Assembly (NCBI RefSeq): GCF_002776525.5
Contig: NC_045441.1
Coordinates: 64,837,880-64,901,879 of the forward strand
DNA from: Piliocolobus tephrosceles
Lineage: Eukaryota > Chordata > Mammalia > Primates > Cercopithecidae
Length of the DNA: 64,000 bases
Direction: 5' to 3'
The first letter of the stretch is position 1. Every line of letters begins with the position of its first letter. Below the pieces are notes generated by a model. The model was not told the DNA's origin, did not search any database, and saw only the letters and a list, made by a program, of their open reading frames with translations. The translations under genes were made by a program, and so were the position numbers. This document shows positions 1-10,830 of this stretch, piece by piece.

Positions 1-996
1 TGGCTGGTACCGGTTGTTCCTTTCCATGTTTAGGGCTTCCTTCAGGGTCTCTTGTAAGGCAGGCCTGGTGGTGATAAAATCTCTAAGTATTTGCTTATCT
101 GTAAAGAATTTTATTTCTCCTTCACTTATGAAACTTAGTTTGGCTGGATATGAAATTCTGGGTTTAAAATTCTTTTCTTTAAGAACGTTGAATATTGGCC
201 CCCACTCTCTTCTGGCTTGTAGAGTTTCTGCTGTCGAGAGATCTGCTGTCAGTCTGATGGGCTTCCCTTTGTGGGTAACCCGACCTTTCTCTCTGGCTGC
301 CCTTAAGATTTTTTCCTTCATTTCAACTTTGGTGAATCTGGCAATTATGTGTCTTGGAGTTGCTCTTCTGGAGGAGTATCTTTGTGGCGTTCTCTGTATT
401 TCCTGAATTTGAATGTTGGCCTGCCCTTCTAGGTTGGGGAAGTTCTCCTGGATGATATCCTGAAGAGTGTTTTCCAATTTGGTTCCATTTTCCCCCTCAC
501 TTTCAGGCACCCCAATCAGACGTAGATTTGGTCTTTTTACATAATCCCATACTTCTTGCAGGCTTTGTTCATTTCTTTTTCTTCTTTTTTCTTTTGGTTT
601 CTCTTCTCGCTTCATTTCATTCATTTGATCCTCCATCGCTGATACTCTTTCTTCCAGTTGATCGAGTCGGTTACTGAAGCTTGTGCATTTGTCACGTATT
701 TCTCGTGTCATGGTTTTCATCTCTGTCATTTCGTTTATGACCTTCTCTGCATTAATTAGTCTAGCTGTCAATTCTTCCACTCTTTTTTCAAGATTTTTAG
801 TTTCTTTGTGCTGGGTACGTAATTCCTCCTTTAGCTCTGAGAGGTTTGATGGACTGAAGCCTTCTTCTCTCATCTCATCAAAATCATTCTCTGACCAGCT
901 TTGATCTGTTGCTGGCGATGGGCTGTGCTCCTTTGCAGGAGGAGATGCGCTCTTATTTTTTGAATTTCCAGCTTTTCTGCCCTGCTTTTTCCCCAT
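1..996 (-). CDS. L1 ORF1 protein (ORF1p), open to the window edge
   Basis: ORF1p is the L1 nucleic-acid chaperone. It trimerises and coats L1 RNA in the cytoplasmic ribonucleoprotein needed for retrotransposition. The frame starts at ATG 996-994 (MGKKQGRKAG) and I read all 332 codons to base 1 without a stop. The human protein has 338 residues, so only about seven codons are missing at the window edge. In order one sees a basic N-terminus, a coiled coil at about residues 50-150, the RNA-recognition domain with RPNLRLIGVP (R155 and R159), and the C-terminal domain with REKGRVTHKGKPIR (R235) and ARREWGPIFN. There is one extra residue near 255 (LSTAETLQAR), so the arginine equivalent to human R261 is R262 here. 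All these basic RNA-contact positions are kept. The identification is firm; activity of the whole element cannot be judged without ORF2. Confidence 0.95.
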   Translation of the reverse strand, partial: MGKKQGRKAGNSKNKSASPPAKEHSPSPATDQSWSENDFDEMREEGFSPSNLSELKEELRTQHKETKNLEKRVEELTARLINAEKVINEMTEMKTMTREIRDKCTSFSNRLDQLEERVSAMEDQMNEMKREEKPKEKRRKRNEQSLQEVWDYVKRPNLRLIGVPESEGENGTKLENTLQDIIQENFPNLEGQANIQIQEIQRTPQRYSSRRATPRHIIARFTKVEMKEKILRAAREKGRVTHKGKPIRLTADLSTAETLQARREWGPIFNVLKEKNFKPRISYPAKLSFISEGEIKFFTDKQILRDFITTRPALQETLKEALNMERNNRYQP

Positions 997-1124
997 CTTT
1001 GTGGTTTTATCTGTCTCTGGTCTTTGATGATGGTGACGTACTGATGGGGTTTTGATATAGGTGTCCTTCCTGTTTGATAGTTTTCCTTCTGACAGTCAGG
1101 ACCCTCAGCTATAGGTCTGTTGGA

Positions 1125-1258
1125 GATTGCTTGAGGTCCACTCCAGACCCTGTTTGCCTGGGTATCAGCAGCAGAGGTTGCAGAAGATAGAATATTGCTG
1201 AACAGCGAGTGCACCTGTCTGATTCTTGCTTTGGAAGCTTCCTCTCAGGGGTGTACTC
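1125..1258 (-). promoter_or_regulatory. 5' UTR block absent from the youngest human L1s (ZNF93-type target segment)
   Basis: Compared with my recollection of the human L1 5' UTR, the bases between 'gtctgttgga' (ending 1124) and 'tgtgaggtgt' (starting near 1264) are extra. Their position and length fit the roughly 129-bp segment bound by the KRAB zinc-finger protein ZNF93 in L1PA4-L1PA6-age copies, which some L1PA3 and all younger ape L1s lost. Its retention fits an Old World monkey lineage, which split off before that loss. I made the alignment from memory, so the edges are good to about 10 bp. Confidence 0.6.
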
Positions 1259-1572
1259 CACCCTGTGAGGTGTGGGGTGTCAGACTGCCCCTAGTGGGGG
1301 ATGTCTCCCAGTTAGGCTACTCAGGGGTCAGGGACCCACTTGAGCAGGCAGACTGCCCCTTCTCAGATCTCAACCTCCGTGTTGGGAGATCCACTGCTCT
1401 CTTCAAAGCTGTCAGACAGAGTCGTTCGCGTCTGGACAGGCCTCTGCTGCTTTAGCTGAGCCCTGTCACCAGAGGCGGAGTCTACAGAGACAGGCAGGTT
1501 TCCTTGAGCTGCTGTGAGCTCCACCCAGTTCGAGCTTCCCAGCGGCTTTATTTACCTACTTAAGCCTCAGCG

Positions 1573-1617
1573 ATGGCGGGCGCCCCTCCCCCAGCCTCGC
1601 TGCTGCCTTGCGGTTAG
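1573..1617 (+). pseudogene. Antisense ORF0 start, closed early
   Basis: ORF0 is a short primate-specific reading frame on the antisense strand of the L1 5' UTR. The expected start context is present at 1573 and reads MAGAPPPASLLPCG, but a TAG follows at 1615-1617. The frame is therefore only 14 codons long, against roughly 70 in human copies. Both splice donors reported in human ORF0 lie downstream of this stop. A different frame across the same stretch stays open longer but does not use the ORF0 start. Confidence 0.55.
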
Positions 1618-2585
1618 ATTGCCACAGACTGCTGTGTTAGCAAGGAGAGAGGCTCCGTGGGCGTGGGACCCTCCCGGCCAGGTGTGGGATATAATCTCCG
1701 GTGTGCCGGTGTTACAGCGCAGTATTGGGGTGGGAGTTACCCGATTTTCCAGGTGTTGTGTCTCTCAGTTCCCCTGGCTAGGAAAAGGGTCTCCCTTCCC
1801 CCTTGCGCTTCCCAGGTGAGGCGATGCCTCACCCTGCTTCAGCTCTCGCTGGTCGGGCTGCAGCAGTTGACCAGCACCGATTGTCCGGCACTCCCTAGTG
1901 AGATGACCCCAGTACCTCAGTTGAAAATCCAGAAATCACCGGTCTTCTGTGTCGCTCGGGCTGGGAGATGGAGACTGAAGCTGTTCCTATTCGGCCATCT
2001 TGCTCCGCCCCCTCCAACAATGGATTTTCTTGAGGGATATGATAGGCATGCTATGGATGGAATCTTTGATGATCTAAGGTAGAATGGGAACAAGTTTTTA
2101 AAAATTCAATAGTTATTTATTTGTGTGCTTCCTCAGTCTTGTGAAGCTAGGACACCAACCAGGAAAGAATGGGTCCTGTGAGTTGGAGTGGTTATATATC
2201 AGAAGGGTTGGAACCCACAAATAGAAATGTCTTTTCTGGTCATTGTTATTGGATACCAATGAGGAAAGGAACAGGTGAGAGGAAGGGAGGTGAATTGTAA
2301 ATATTATAGGAAAAGACAAAAAGTTGCATCCTGAAACAGCTGCAGAAACTCAGCAACAAATAGTTCCAGAAATCAAAGTTCTATTCCTTATACTTTTACT
2401 TATGCAGAATCTGTACAAAGCTTGCTTAGCTCCCCTCCCCTTGACAATAAAATATGTACTGAGCAGTTCCTCAGGTTTCGGTAACATGGCACATATTCAG
2501 GATGGAATTCTGAGCAAAAACAGATGATGTAACATAATATCTGGTATTGTGGCATTAAGCTTCAGGCGAGAAGAGAATAACACAT

Positions 2586-3000
2586 AAAATTAGGACAAAG
2601 ATGTGCTAAAAAGGAGAGACACAATGAGAGCTTAAGAGGGATGGATTTGACCAATGCAAGAGATCAAAGACTTTCTTGAGGAGGAGGAATGGAATGAATA
2701 GCAAATTTTCCATTCAAACACAAGAAAATTGGGGCAGAGATGTGCTAAAAATGAGAGAGATAATGAGAGCCTAAGACAGATGGATTTGACCTAGGCAGGA
2801 GCTCAAAGACTTTGTTGAGGCAGAGGAATAGAATGAATAGCAACTTTTGCATCCAAGCAGAGATCTGAAGGTAGAAGAGAGCATTCTAGAGGGGAGGCAA
2901 CATGCATGAGGGTCTTGTGACAGAGGACATGTTAAAATCAGAGGGCTGAAAATGAACTAATTAGGTTAGATGAGAGAAAGGGAGAGCATGATGTACGATG
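2586..3000 (-). repeat. L2 fragment with an internal 139-bp duplication
   Basis: The stretch resembles the minus-strand form of a mammalian L2 LINE, with degenerate matches such as the 'gagatctgaaggtagaagagagcattctagag' region around 2860-2895. Within it, 2586-2724 and 2725-2863 are imperfect direct copies of each other, both containing 'agatgtgctaaaaa' and 'atggatttgacc' at a spacing of 139 bp. The copies differ at many sites, so the duplication is old. The L2 assignment is from memory of the family. Confidence 0.45.
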
Positions 3001-3009
3001 TGGCAAGAG

Positions 3010-3835
3010 AAATCAATGCCATTTTCCCCTGAAAATAGCGGGTGTGGTAATATTAATTAAAATTGGATGAATTACTGAAATTTTTAATCTTTCACTCATA
3101 TGCTTTTAATCTTATGATTTAGTTACAATACTTGAAGCAATATATACCAACATTTCCTGTTTGGAACAGAACTGTAAGACTGAAATAATTTATATATTAT
3201 GCATTTAATCATGAAGTAAAAATAATTTTCTGTTACTGGGATCATTTGTTTCTGTTACTATACTCTTCTTTTTTCTACTCATCTTATACCTTAGTCTTAA
3301 TAACTTTGCTTTCTGTTTCCATAATTATCATAATCTGTGTATAATTGAAACCTATTTGGCTTTTTCTAACTTTGTCCATTACAGAATTCTACTGAGGTGG
3401 TGTGTTACTAGGGACAAATTTTTCCATCTAGCTAACATCTTGGAAATGGTATGGATGATTCTTTTACTGTCACCCACCCCATTTCTACCTCATATCACTA
3501 TTAAATCCCATGTTTTATATTCTGGCCAAAGTTCAGCTTTCTTGTCAAGTTATTTCTTTGGCTTTGTTATTTATCTTCTGGTTTCTCTTTCTTCTATTAG
3601 AAACCCTAAGTTCTCTGAATGTTCTCCTTACCTGAAAGTCACAGATTATCTCTGACCCAGATTAGCAGGTTTTTCATTTAAAAACTCTTTGGATTTCCCT
3701 AACCACAGGCATCCTTTCTTTGAAACAAAGAAGATAAAATAGAACTTTTGATCACTGGTATTATTTGGGTAGGTCAAGATGAATTTTTTTTTAATTATAA
3801 AAGTACATCTTTATTTTTTTCCCAAGTAATACTTT
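3010..3835. other. AT-rich DNA without recognisable features
   Basis: I see no gene, RNA gene or repeat that I can name here. Short open frames exist in both directions but have no coding character. Confidence 0.5.
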
Positions 3836-3837
3836 TT

Positions 3838-4085
3838 AAATTTTAATTTTTAAGTTTTATTTTAAGGTTGAGGGTACATGTGCAGGTTTGTTACATAGGT
3901 AAATGTGTGCCATGGTGGTTTGCTCTACAGACTATGCCATCACCTAAGTATTAAGCCCAGTATACATTCAATTCTTCCTGATTGTCTCCCTCCTCCCACC
4001 TCCAACAGGGCCCAGTGTATGTTGTTCACTTTTACACTGTTGGCAGGAGTAAAACGTAGCTCAACCATTGTGGAAGACAGTGTAG
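3838..4085 (-). mobile_element. Short 5'-inverted L1 fragment
   Basis: From 3838 to about 4025 the plus strand carries antisense L1 3' UTR ('gagggtacatgtgcaggttt' and the pyrimidine-rich block ending 'caacagg'). From about 4026 it switches to sense L1 ORF2 sequence ('acactgttggcaggagtaaa', 'caaccattgtggaagacag'). This head-to-head arrangement is the mark of a twin-primed, 5'-inverted L1 inserted on the minus strand, here with a few hundred bases lost at the inversion point. Confidence 0.6.
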
Positions 4086-4449
4086 TTACTTCTGAAAGAC
4101 CCACATAATACTTGAGAACAGTAAAATGTATTCCATTGTAGCTGTAGTCAAAGAATATGGCAGCCTCAAAAATTGCATGAACTCATTACTTCCTTAGTGT
4201 AAATTGGGACCAAAATTAACATAATATTTGACTGTTTCATCAGTCAACAAAAATTCAATGTAAGAATACTAATAACATTAGCTATTAAAATGCTGAATAA
4301 GATTTAACATTAGAGCAGCTTTTTGTGATTTATTATTTTTGTCTCTCCAAAACTATAGTCAGGTTACTTGTCTTGAGATGCAATTGCTAATTTTTATTGG
4401 TGATTTATGTGTTTTAATTTGGCAATATACGTGCTTTACCTGACACCTC

Positions 4450-6330
4450 TCCATACTTCATTATAATATTTTATGGGTTTTGGTTTTGTTTTGGCTATTG
4501 TGATTATGATTTTGTTATATTTTGTAACTAGTTATTTGCAGTGTTTTCAAAGCTACCAAATTTTGTGAATGGAAATTTTTAGGACATTAAATTTCATAAT
4601 TGGTTATTCTCTTTACATAGGAAAGCTCACATTGTTTTGTGAGTTGATTTTTTTTTCTTATCCAACTACTTCCTATATTAGTATTTATTTTATACCTTAT
4701 TATGTTTGAAAAGGAGGATACATTTAATTCTTATTTTCTAATATTTAACCTTCTTATTTATTTTTCTTTTCTTGTTACATTAGCCTAGAACTCAAGTACA
4801 AGGATACATTTAATAGTGATGCCAGTCATCATTATTCTTTCTCTAAGAGAAATTCTTGATAAAACAGTGATTCTCATCCCTCTTTTCCTTTATTTAGTTT
4901 TTGTTTGTTTTCATAGAGATTGTTGTTGAATAATGCAAAATGCTTTTTGGCATCCAAAGTTTATATTGTTTGGTTTTTAACTTCATAATGTATTAAATCA
5001 CATTGATTGATTTTTATATGTGAACCAAACTTGAAACCCTAGTATACATACTTCTTTCTCACAATGTAATGCAGTGAGAGAACATTGTCTGCATATTATT
5101 AGAACTTTTAGTTAACACAATATTCACTGTTCACATTATTTTCATTGTATAAATGGCATTTACTTCTGAGTCTTGTAGCATACTATTTTTTTCTTTGTAC
5201 AAATTTGGGAATCAATCATTAGCTCAATGTTCTTTGCCTTTTATTTCTCATTTTTATATGACAAAACTCTAATATTTCTTTCATTCATAAGCACATCATG
5301 TAAGTTATCAGTCATTTTTTGAACTCTTGTGTCTGTCATCTGTATTTCTGTCTTTCTTTTTCTCTGTATTCTGGAAGAACTCCTGGAATCAGTTGTCCAG
5401 CTCACTAATTTTATCTTCACCTGTACTCATTCTGCTATTTAATGTTCTGTTGAGTTTTTCAGTGATTATATTTTTGGTTTTCAGTATCTCCAAATGCAAT
5501 TCTAGATATTTTAGACATGGAAGATTTTTAATTCTCATTTGGATGTGGACCTTATATTAGGAACATTCTTTATTTTTTTGAACTACCAACAGTTTATTTG
5601 AATATTTGTTAAATTCACTGACTTCCTTTCGTGGTATTGGCCTTCTATATACATTTGAGTATTGTTAATCTTTGAAATTAGCCATAGTAGAACTCAGTGG
5701 TTCTGGGGTGAGAGAACAAACAACATGTGAGACATTTGGGCCTTGCATCCTGATAGTTTGTTTCCTTTATAGAGAAATCCCTTTTCCTTCTAGGATTTCC
5801 CGGAAACCTAAGACACTGTTATTTCTCTGGATGAAGTGCCCACATGATTTTATTAGACAGTAGATAAACATACTTATTGCCAGTTCTTTAATGCACGTAG
5901 GGAATGGGGGAAGAGCCTATTGACTGCTAAGAGTATAGCTTTAGAGGTGCTTACTTCAAAGACTGTCACAGGATCTTTTCCTGTTTCTTGATTCCTGCCC
6001 CCATCCCCGAAGCTTAAATAAACCCAGTGTTGGCTTTTATAGAGCCCTACCTTGTGCATGTTTTTGTCTGTGATTTTTGTTTCCAGTCTAATTTTATTTT
6101 TTTCTATTTCTCAGAAATTCTCCAATTCCTTGTCACATCATAGAATTCACCTTTCTTTTCTAGAATTATTATGTATGTATTTGTGTGTGTATGTGTATGT
6201 GTGTGTAGGCGTGCTTCTATTGTGCGTCTAACACTGCTACCACCAATATATATTTGTAGGAATTTAAAATGACAAAGGCATGTGTCCTGAGGCTACCATC
6301 TTGATCAAGCTTCTTGAAAATTTTTTGAAA
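4450..6330 (-). mobile_element. Ancient L1M/HAL1-type fragments
   Basis: Strongly diverged antisense L1 sequence can be followed. The stretch at about 4780-5060 matches the ORF2 region that in younger copies reads 'aatcacatttattgattt' (here 'aatcacattgattgattttt'). From about 5330 the text matches ORF1 and 5' UTR sequence of old L1M or half-L1 elements ('cagctcactaattttatctt'). No frame is preserved. The edges are approximate. Confidence 0.5.
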
Positions 6331-6815
6331 TAAATTCTTACAATGATAAAATATTGGCCTTCTGATAAATTTTGAACTCATCACCCATTAGACAACCTGT
6401 TTAATACGATTAAAAATAATGATTTCTTTTTCAAAGATATACTTAGGATTTGTAACACTTGCTTATTTACAAAGGGGGTCCATTACTATAACTTTACTTA
6501 TGATCTAGTCAATTGAGAGTATACCATGTCTTGGCTATTAGTTTTCTTACATTGTCTTCAAATTTATGGTGTTTACTCTCTAGTTGACTCATTGAATTAA
6601 TTTTTAATCAGCTTCTGAACTGTTCTATTGGGTTGTATTAGAGAAGCTATTTTTAGATAAATTGTACATTATATAAACGGCCCCATAGTAAGCGACAGAC
6701 TATGCTTGGTACTGTTTATAATTGGGGGGCAGGCGAGAAATTAAGAAGTTATTATATTTAAAGGAACAAAAACTCTGCTTTGCGTTTTTTTGCAGTTGTT
6801 TTTTTCTTTTCTTTC

Positions 6816-7113
6816 TTCTTTTTTTTTTTTTTTTTTGACAGTCTCCCTCTGTCACCTGGGCTGGAGTGCAGTGGGGCGATCTTGACTCGCTGCAGCCTCT
6901 GCCTCCTGGGTTCCAGCAATTCTTCTGCCTCAGCCTCCCAGGTAGCTGGAATTACAGGCACCCACCACCATGCCTGGCTAATTTTTGTATTTTTAGTAGA
7001 GATGGGATTTCACTATGTTGACCAGGCTGGTCTCCAACTCCTGACCTAAGGTGATCTGCCCACCTTGGCCTCCCAAAGTGCTGGGATTACAGGCATGAGC
7101 CACCACACCCGGC
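6816..7113 (-). mobile_element. Alu element (S type)
   Basis: A poly-T run is followed by 'ctggagtgcagtggggcgat' and all Alu landmarks up to 'ccaccacacccggcc', so this is a full dimeric Alu on the minus strand. It has the scatter of substitutions expected of the AluS age class. The open frames across it are Alu artefacts. Confidence 0.93.
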
Positions 7114-7217
7114 CAATTCACAGTTTTAAAGTAGCATGATTTGGTTTCAAAAAAGCTATTCTTTCTTTTTATCTTCCTCTTTCCACTCTTTAATGAAAAT
7201 AGGGGATTATATATATA

Positions 7218-7951
7218 TATTTTATTTTTAAATTATTTTAATTGACATTTGATTGTACATATTTATGGGTACAATGTGACATTTTGATACGTGTATACAA
7301 TGTGTTATAATTAAATCAAGGTAATTAGCATATCCAGCATTTCAAACATGTATCTTTTTTTTTGTGTTGGAATATTCAAAATTCTCTCTTATAGCTATTT
7401 GAAAATATACAATAGTTTTCTTACATTATCTTCAAATTTATTTTTGCCTGACTTACTCTATTTAGTATTTTCCAGGATCATCCATGTTATCACAAGTGAC
7501 AGAATTTCATTCTTTTTTATGGCTAAATAGTATTCCATTGCATATATATAGTACAGTTTAATCTGAAAGTCATTTCTCAAAATAGTACAAATGGCCAAAA
7601 AATTCCATGGAAAAAATGTACAACATTGTTAATCATTAGCAAATCTAAACCACAATGAGATATTTCATCCCAGTTAGAAGGGCTATTTATTAAAAAGGCA
7701 ATAACAAGGATGCAGAGAAAATGGAACTCTTACACACCATTGGGGGCAATGTAAACTAGTACAGCCATTATGGAAAACAGTATCGAGTTTCCTTAAAAAA
7801 AAAAAAAAAAATTGAGCCCATATGATCCAGCAATCCAACTACTGGTTATTTATCCAAAGGAAGGGAAAGGAGTATGTGATAGGGATATCTGCACTTCCAT
7901 GTTTATTGAAGATCTGTTCACAATAGCCAAGATATGAAATCAACCTAAGGC
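7218..7951 (-). mobile_element. 5'-inverted L1 (L1MA/L1PB age)
   Basis: From about 7218 to 7550 the plus strand carries antisense L1 3' UTR and the end of ORF2 ('atttatgggtacaatgtgac', 'tagtattccattgcatatat'). From about 7571 it turns to sense ORF2 sequence ('ccacaatgagatatttcatc', 'atgatccagcaatccaacta') and ends near 'atgaaatcaacctaag'. In L1 coordinates the two arms almost meet, with roughly 40-50 bases missing between them. That is the pattern left by twin priming. An A-run at 7794-7811 is internal and is not the tail. Confidence 0.75.
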
Positions 7952-7959
7952 ATTTTGTT

Positions 7960-10710
7960 TTAAATGTCAGTATGGATGTCTACGTGGGTTTTGAAAAGCG
8001 ATGAGCAGAAATTAAGAAATAGGATGAATGTTTGTTATTTAAGTTAAATTTAATTCACATTTTTAAATAAAGTTTTATTTTATAAAATGACTGGTGTTAG
8101 AGAAGACCTTTCCATATTTTTGTTTGTTTAGGTGTTTTTCTAAAATGTGAAAAATTGTAAGTAAAACAGTTAAACAATCACAAATTTAGAATCTCCTTTA
8201 AATCCTCGACTCGTGGATTTACAGAGTTTAGTGTGCTGCAGTGACTTCTTCCCATGCCTCTTAGGTACCATACAATTTGGCATACAATCCATATATTTGA
8301 GTTTATCATCACCATTACATGATATTTACTGAGTGGCCTAGCATGTTGGGTTGTCCCCTGCTAAGAGCTATAAAACTCTTTTTTTGAAACTATCCTTGGC
8401 TTCTTGTGATTAATGTGAAAATGAGTATTGCTGGACAGAGCTTAAGTCACTGGAGTTTTTGCATTTTGTTTCCTGATGTACAAATTCTCATGAGTCTAAC
8501 ATAGTTTGCCTTTGGACTTATTTTAAATTTGAGTCTCTTATGGCTTATCTATATTTGATATTCTTCTTCTCCAATTTAAATGGATTTCCTACTGTTTTAT
8601 GCACCCTAGAAATTGGAAACACATTAGGCCTAAGAAAATGAAAACTAATTATTTTGTTTTGAAGGGAAGAAAAATAAGCACTTATAAGCTTAAAGTCATG
8701 TCTTAGGGTGTTTAAATTTCAAGCATATTAAACTATAGCATATATCAGTTATATTTATAATTTCTCGTAACTTTTTTGATCAACAAGCAGCCAAACTATA
8801 AGATATTAAAAGATCTTTGCATCGCCTTAAGTGCCCCATAACCTCATACCTAAATTGTGCCTTGCTAAAACCAAGACACTTTTTACTATTTTTGAAACAA
8901 ATCTGTTTTGCCTCCTTCTGAAAACACCTACTTGATTCCTTCTCTATGCTATATAACTCATGAATGGCAGAAAGGTTAATATGCTATAAAGGGGTGCACA
9001 AAGAAGTTGTCACCTCATATTGAAAATATTGTAAATCAGTATATTCTTCCTGCATTGATTATTGAAAACATGAAGAGCAGGCCCTCCAGTTTCTCCCATA
9101 CCAATTAGACAAAGCTCTCCCACCCTTTCTTCCTAAACTCCTACCATTGTTTTAAAAAGGAGTACAGTAGCGTCAAGAATAGCAGTGTAAGCTATAGTTT
9201 TCATAGATAATCTAGATGAGTTTATGTTTTTGCTTCATTTTTGTGCCTGCCATGATGACTTATTTCCAAGTAAGACAGTAAAACAAAACAAATCTGAGTG
9301 GGATGGGGTTCTCAGTGCAAGTTTTCCTTTCATTTTTCATGTTATGGAAATAAATATTTTATTCTGTAAGAGGAGTATGTTTTTATAAGAATGATGTGTG
9401 TAATTATAAGAACTTCTTATTGAACATGTTGACTTTTAATTGTCTTACAACATGCTCCTATAAAGATTATCAATTGTTTTTTTATTTTCTAAGTTTAGTA
9501 TTCAGTGGTGTCTCTCATTCTTTTCATTGGAAATGTGTATAATCAAGATGGACTCTTTCTTTTTTGTAATTATTATTGTTCTTTGCCAGTATTTTAATTA
9601 TTTATAGCTGCCAGACATTTGTCTTTTAAAGGCCTTCCAATCCCAATCAGAATGAATAAACAATTAAAAGGAAGAAAGATTTTGTAGCCCTAGCCCTTCT
9701 TTTCCTTTTGATTGTGTGTGTTCTATATAACAGTTAAATTATTCTTTATGAAATTAGTATATCCAGGAAACGGGAGAATTATGCCCTAGGCTGAGTGAAT
9801 GGAAAACATGTTAACATTTCCTTTGTAGGGTTTCCAGGGTGCCAGAGGAGATTTGTAATGTGCTGCTTTTTTGTATTTTCCCCAGATCTCTTTCAGTTTA
9901 TTATAATGCTGGAGCAATAATTAAATGTTCCTTAGTGTTTCCTATGTCCTACACCTCACTGAAAACATGTCGGCAGAGAAAGCAAATGTTCATCATTTCT
10001 CAATATAAAACAGATCCTGCCAGGGATCATGCCAAACCCGACCAACCATGACAGTCAAATCAATGTATGTTTTGGTTTAAATTTTTATTTTTGCCTTTGC
10101 TTTAGCAACTTGATTCTGGTATTTGTTTTTCCCTATGGCTTATCATTTTATGGCATGACAGTTCCTGAAGTTGACAAGGCTTCCTGCCTACCTTTGTAAT
10201 GCATATGTGTGACAATATAAACTATAAGAGAAAATGACATTTTGACTCAATAAATATTTGCTTTATGTCCATTACATCTGTTTTACAGAAGTCTTTTTTA
10301 TTCCTCCATCAATATTCACTGAAAAAAATGCTTATTTCTGCGTTTTGTCTGGATATTGCAAATTCGGGAATCATTAGTGTCCCAATTTTCAAGTTAAGGT
10401 TTTTATTATTATTGACCCAAGAGATTTGATTCTCTCATTAGTCTATATTCACATTGTAAACATAAATTAACTAGGTAATTTTTTTTCTTTTTTGGGAGGT
10501 GGAGGGGGTATTCCTGGAGGCAAGTTATACATACTGTGGAGATGTGAATGTGTATTAGACCACACAGCCAATTTTCTGCTGCCAGATCATTTAAAATCTC
10601 AAGACAGGGATTCTATTTTGAAATTTGATATAAAATTACATAAAATAACAAATGAATCTAAACTTCAAATAGTCATTTAAAAGCATGTTTTCTCAGATAA
10701 TATTTCTAAC
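7960..10710. other. AT-rich DNA without recognisable features
   Basis: I find no convincing gene, RNA gene or named repeat in this stretch. Short open frames at 9839-10051 and 10492-10680 show no splice context or recognisable protein. Confidence 0.45.
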
Positions 10711-10714
10711 GTAG

Positions 10715-10830
10715 CTATGAAGTGGTTGGACTCTCTAGATTTCAATTCTGGTTTGAAATCTGGGTTTTTCAGTCACTACCTATGTGAGTTTGGACAAGTT
10801 ATTCAAGTTTTATTACCTTCTATCCCTAGT
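10715..10830 (+). repeat. MIR SINE fragment
   Basis: The order 'agtggttggactctctagat', then 'tctgggtttt', then 'tgtgagtttggacaagttat' follows the tRNA-derived MIR consensus (site of the 'ctgtgtgaccttgggcaagtt' core) on the plus strand. Confidence 0.6.

Larger units (their letters stand above)
1..2015 (-). mobile_element. 5' part of a full-length young L1 (L1PA type)
   Basis: The minus strand reads from the canonical L1 5' end, a G-rich start followed by the YY1-type motif 'aagatggccg' near 2001-1992, through the 5' UTR into ORF1, and runs off the window at base 1. The match to young primate L1PA elements is close along the whole length, with no break or frameshift. The 5' end is complete, so this copy was not 5'-truncated at insertion. 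ORF2, the 3' UTR, poly-A tail and second target duplication would lie before base 1 and cannot be judged. The base composition is more GC-rich than the flanking DNA, as usual for L1 5' ends. Confidence 0.96.
997..2015 (-). promoter_or_regulatory. L1 5' UTR with internal sense promoter and antisense promoter region
   Basis: These 1019 bases lie between the L1 5' end and the ORF1 start on the minus strand. In L1PA elements this region is an RNA polymerase II promoter that starts transcription at its own first base; the YY1-type site near 1992-2001 positions that start. The half nearer to ORF1 in human copies drives antisense transcription, which here would run rightward on the plus strand into the flanking DNA. 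The region is about 110 bp longer than the 910-bp human L1 5' UTR; the extra block is described separately. Confidence 0.9.

Noticed and set aside
14..406. Plus-strand open frame of about 130 codons
   Set aside because: It is the antisense shadow of the intact L1 ORF1 on the minus strand.
1514..1819. Plus-strand frame of 101 codons in the L1 5' UTR
   Set aside because: It overlaps the ORF0 area but uses another frame and start; composition is that of GC-rich L1 5' UTR DNA.
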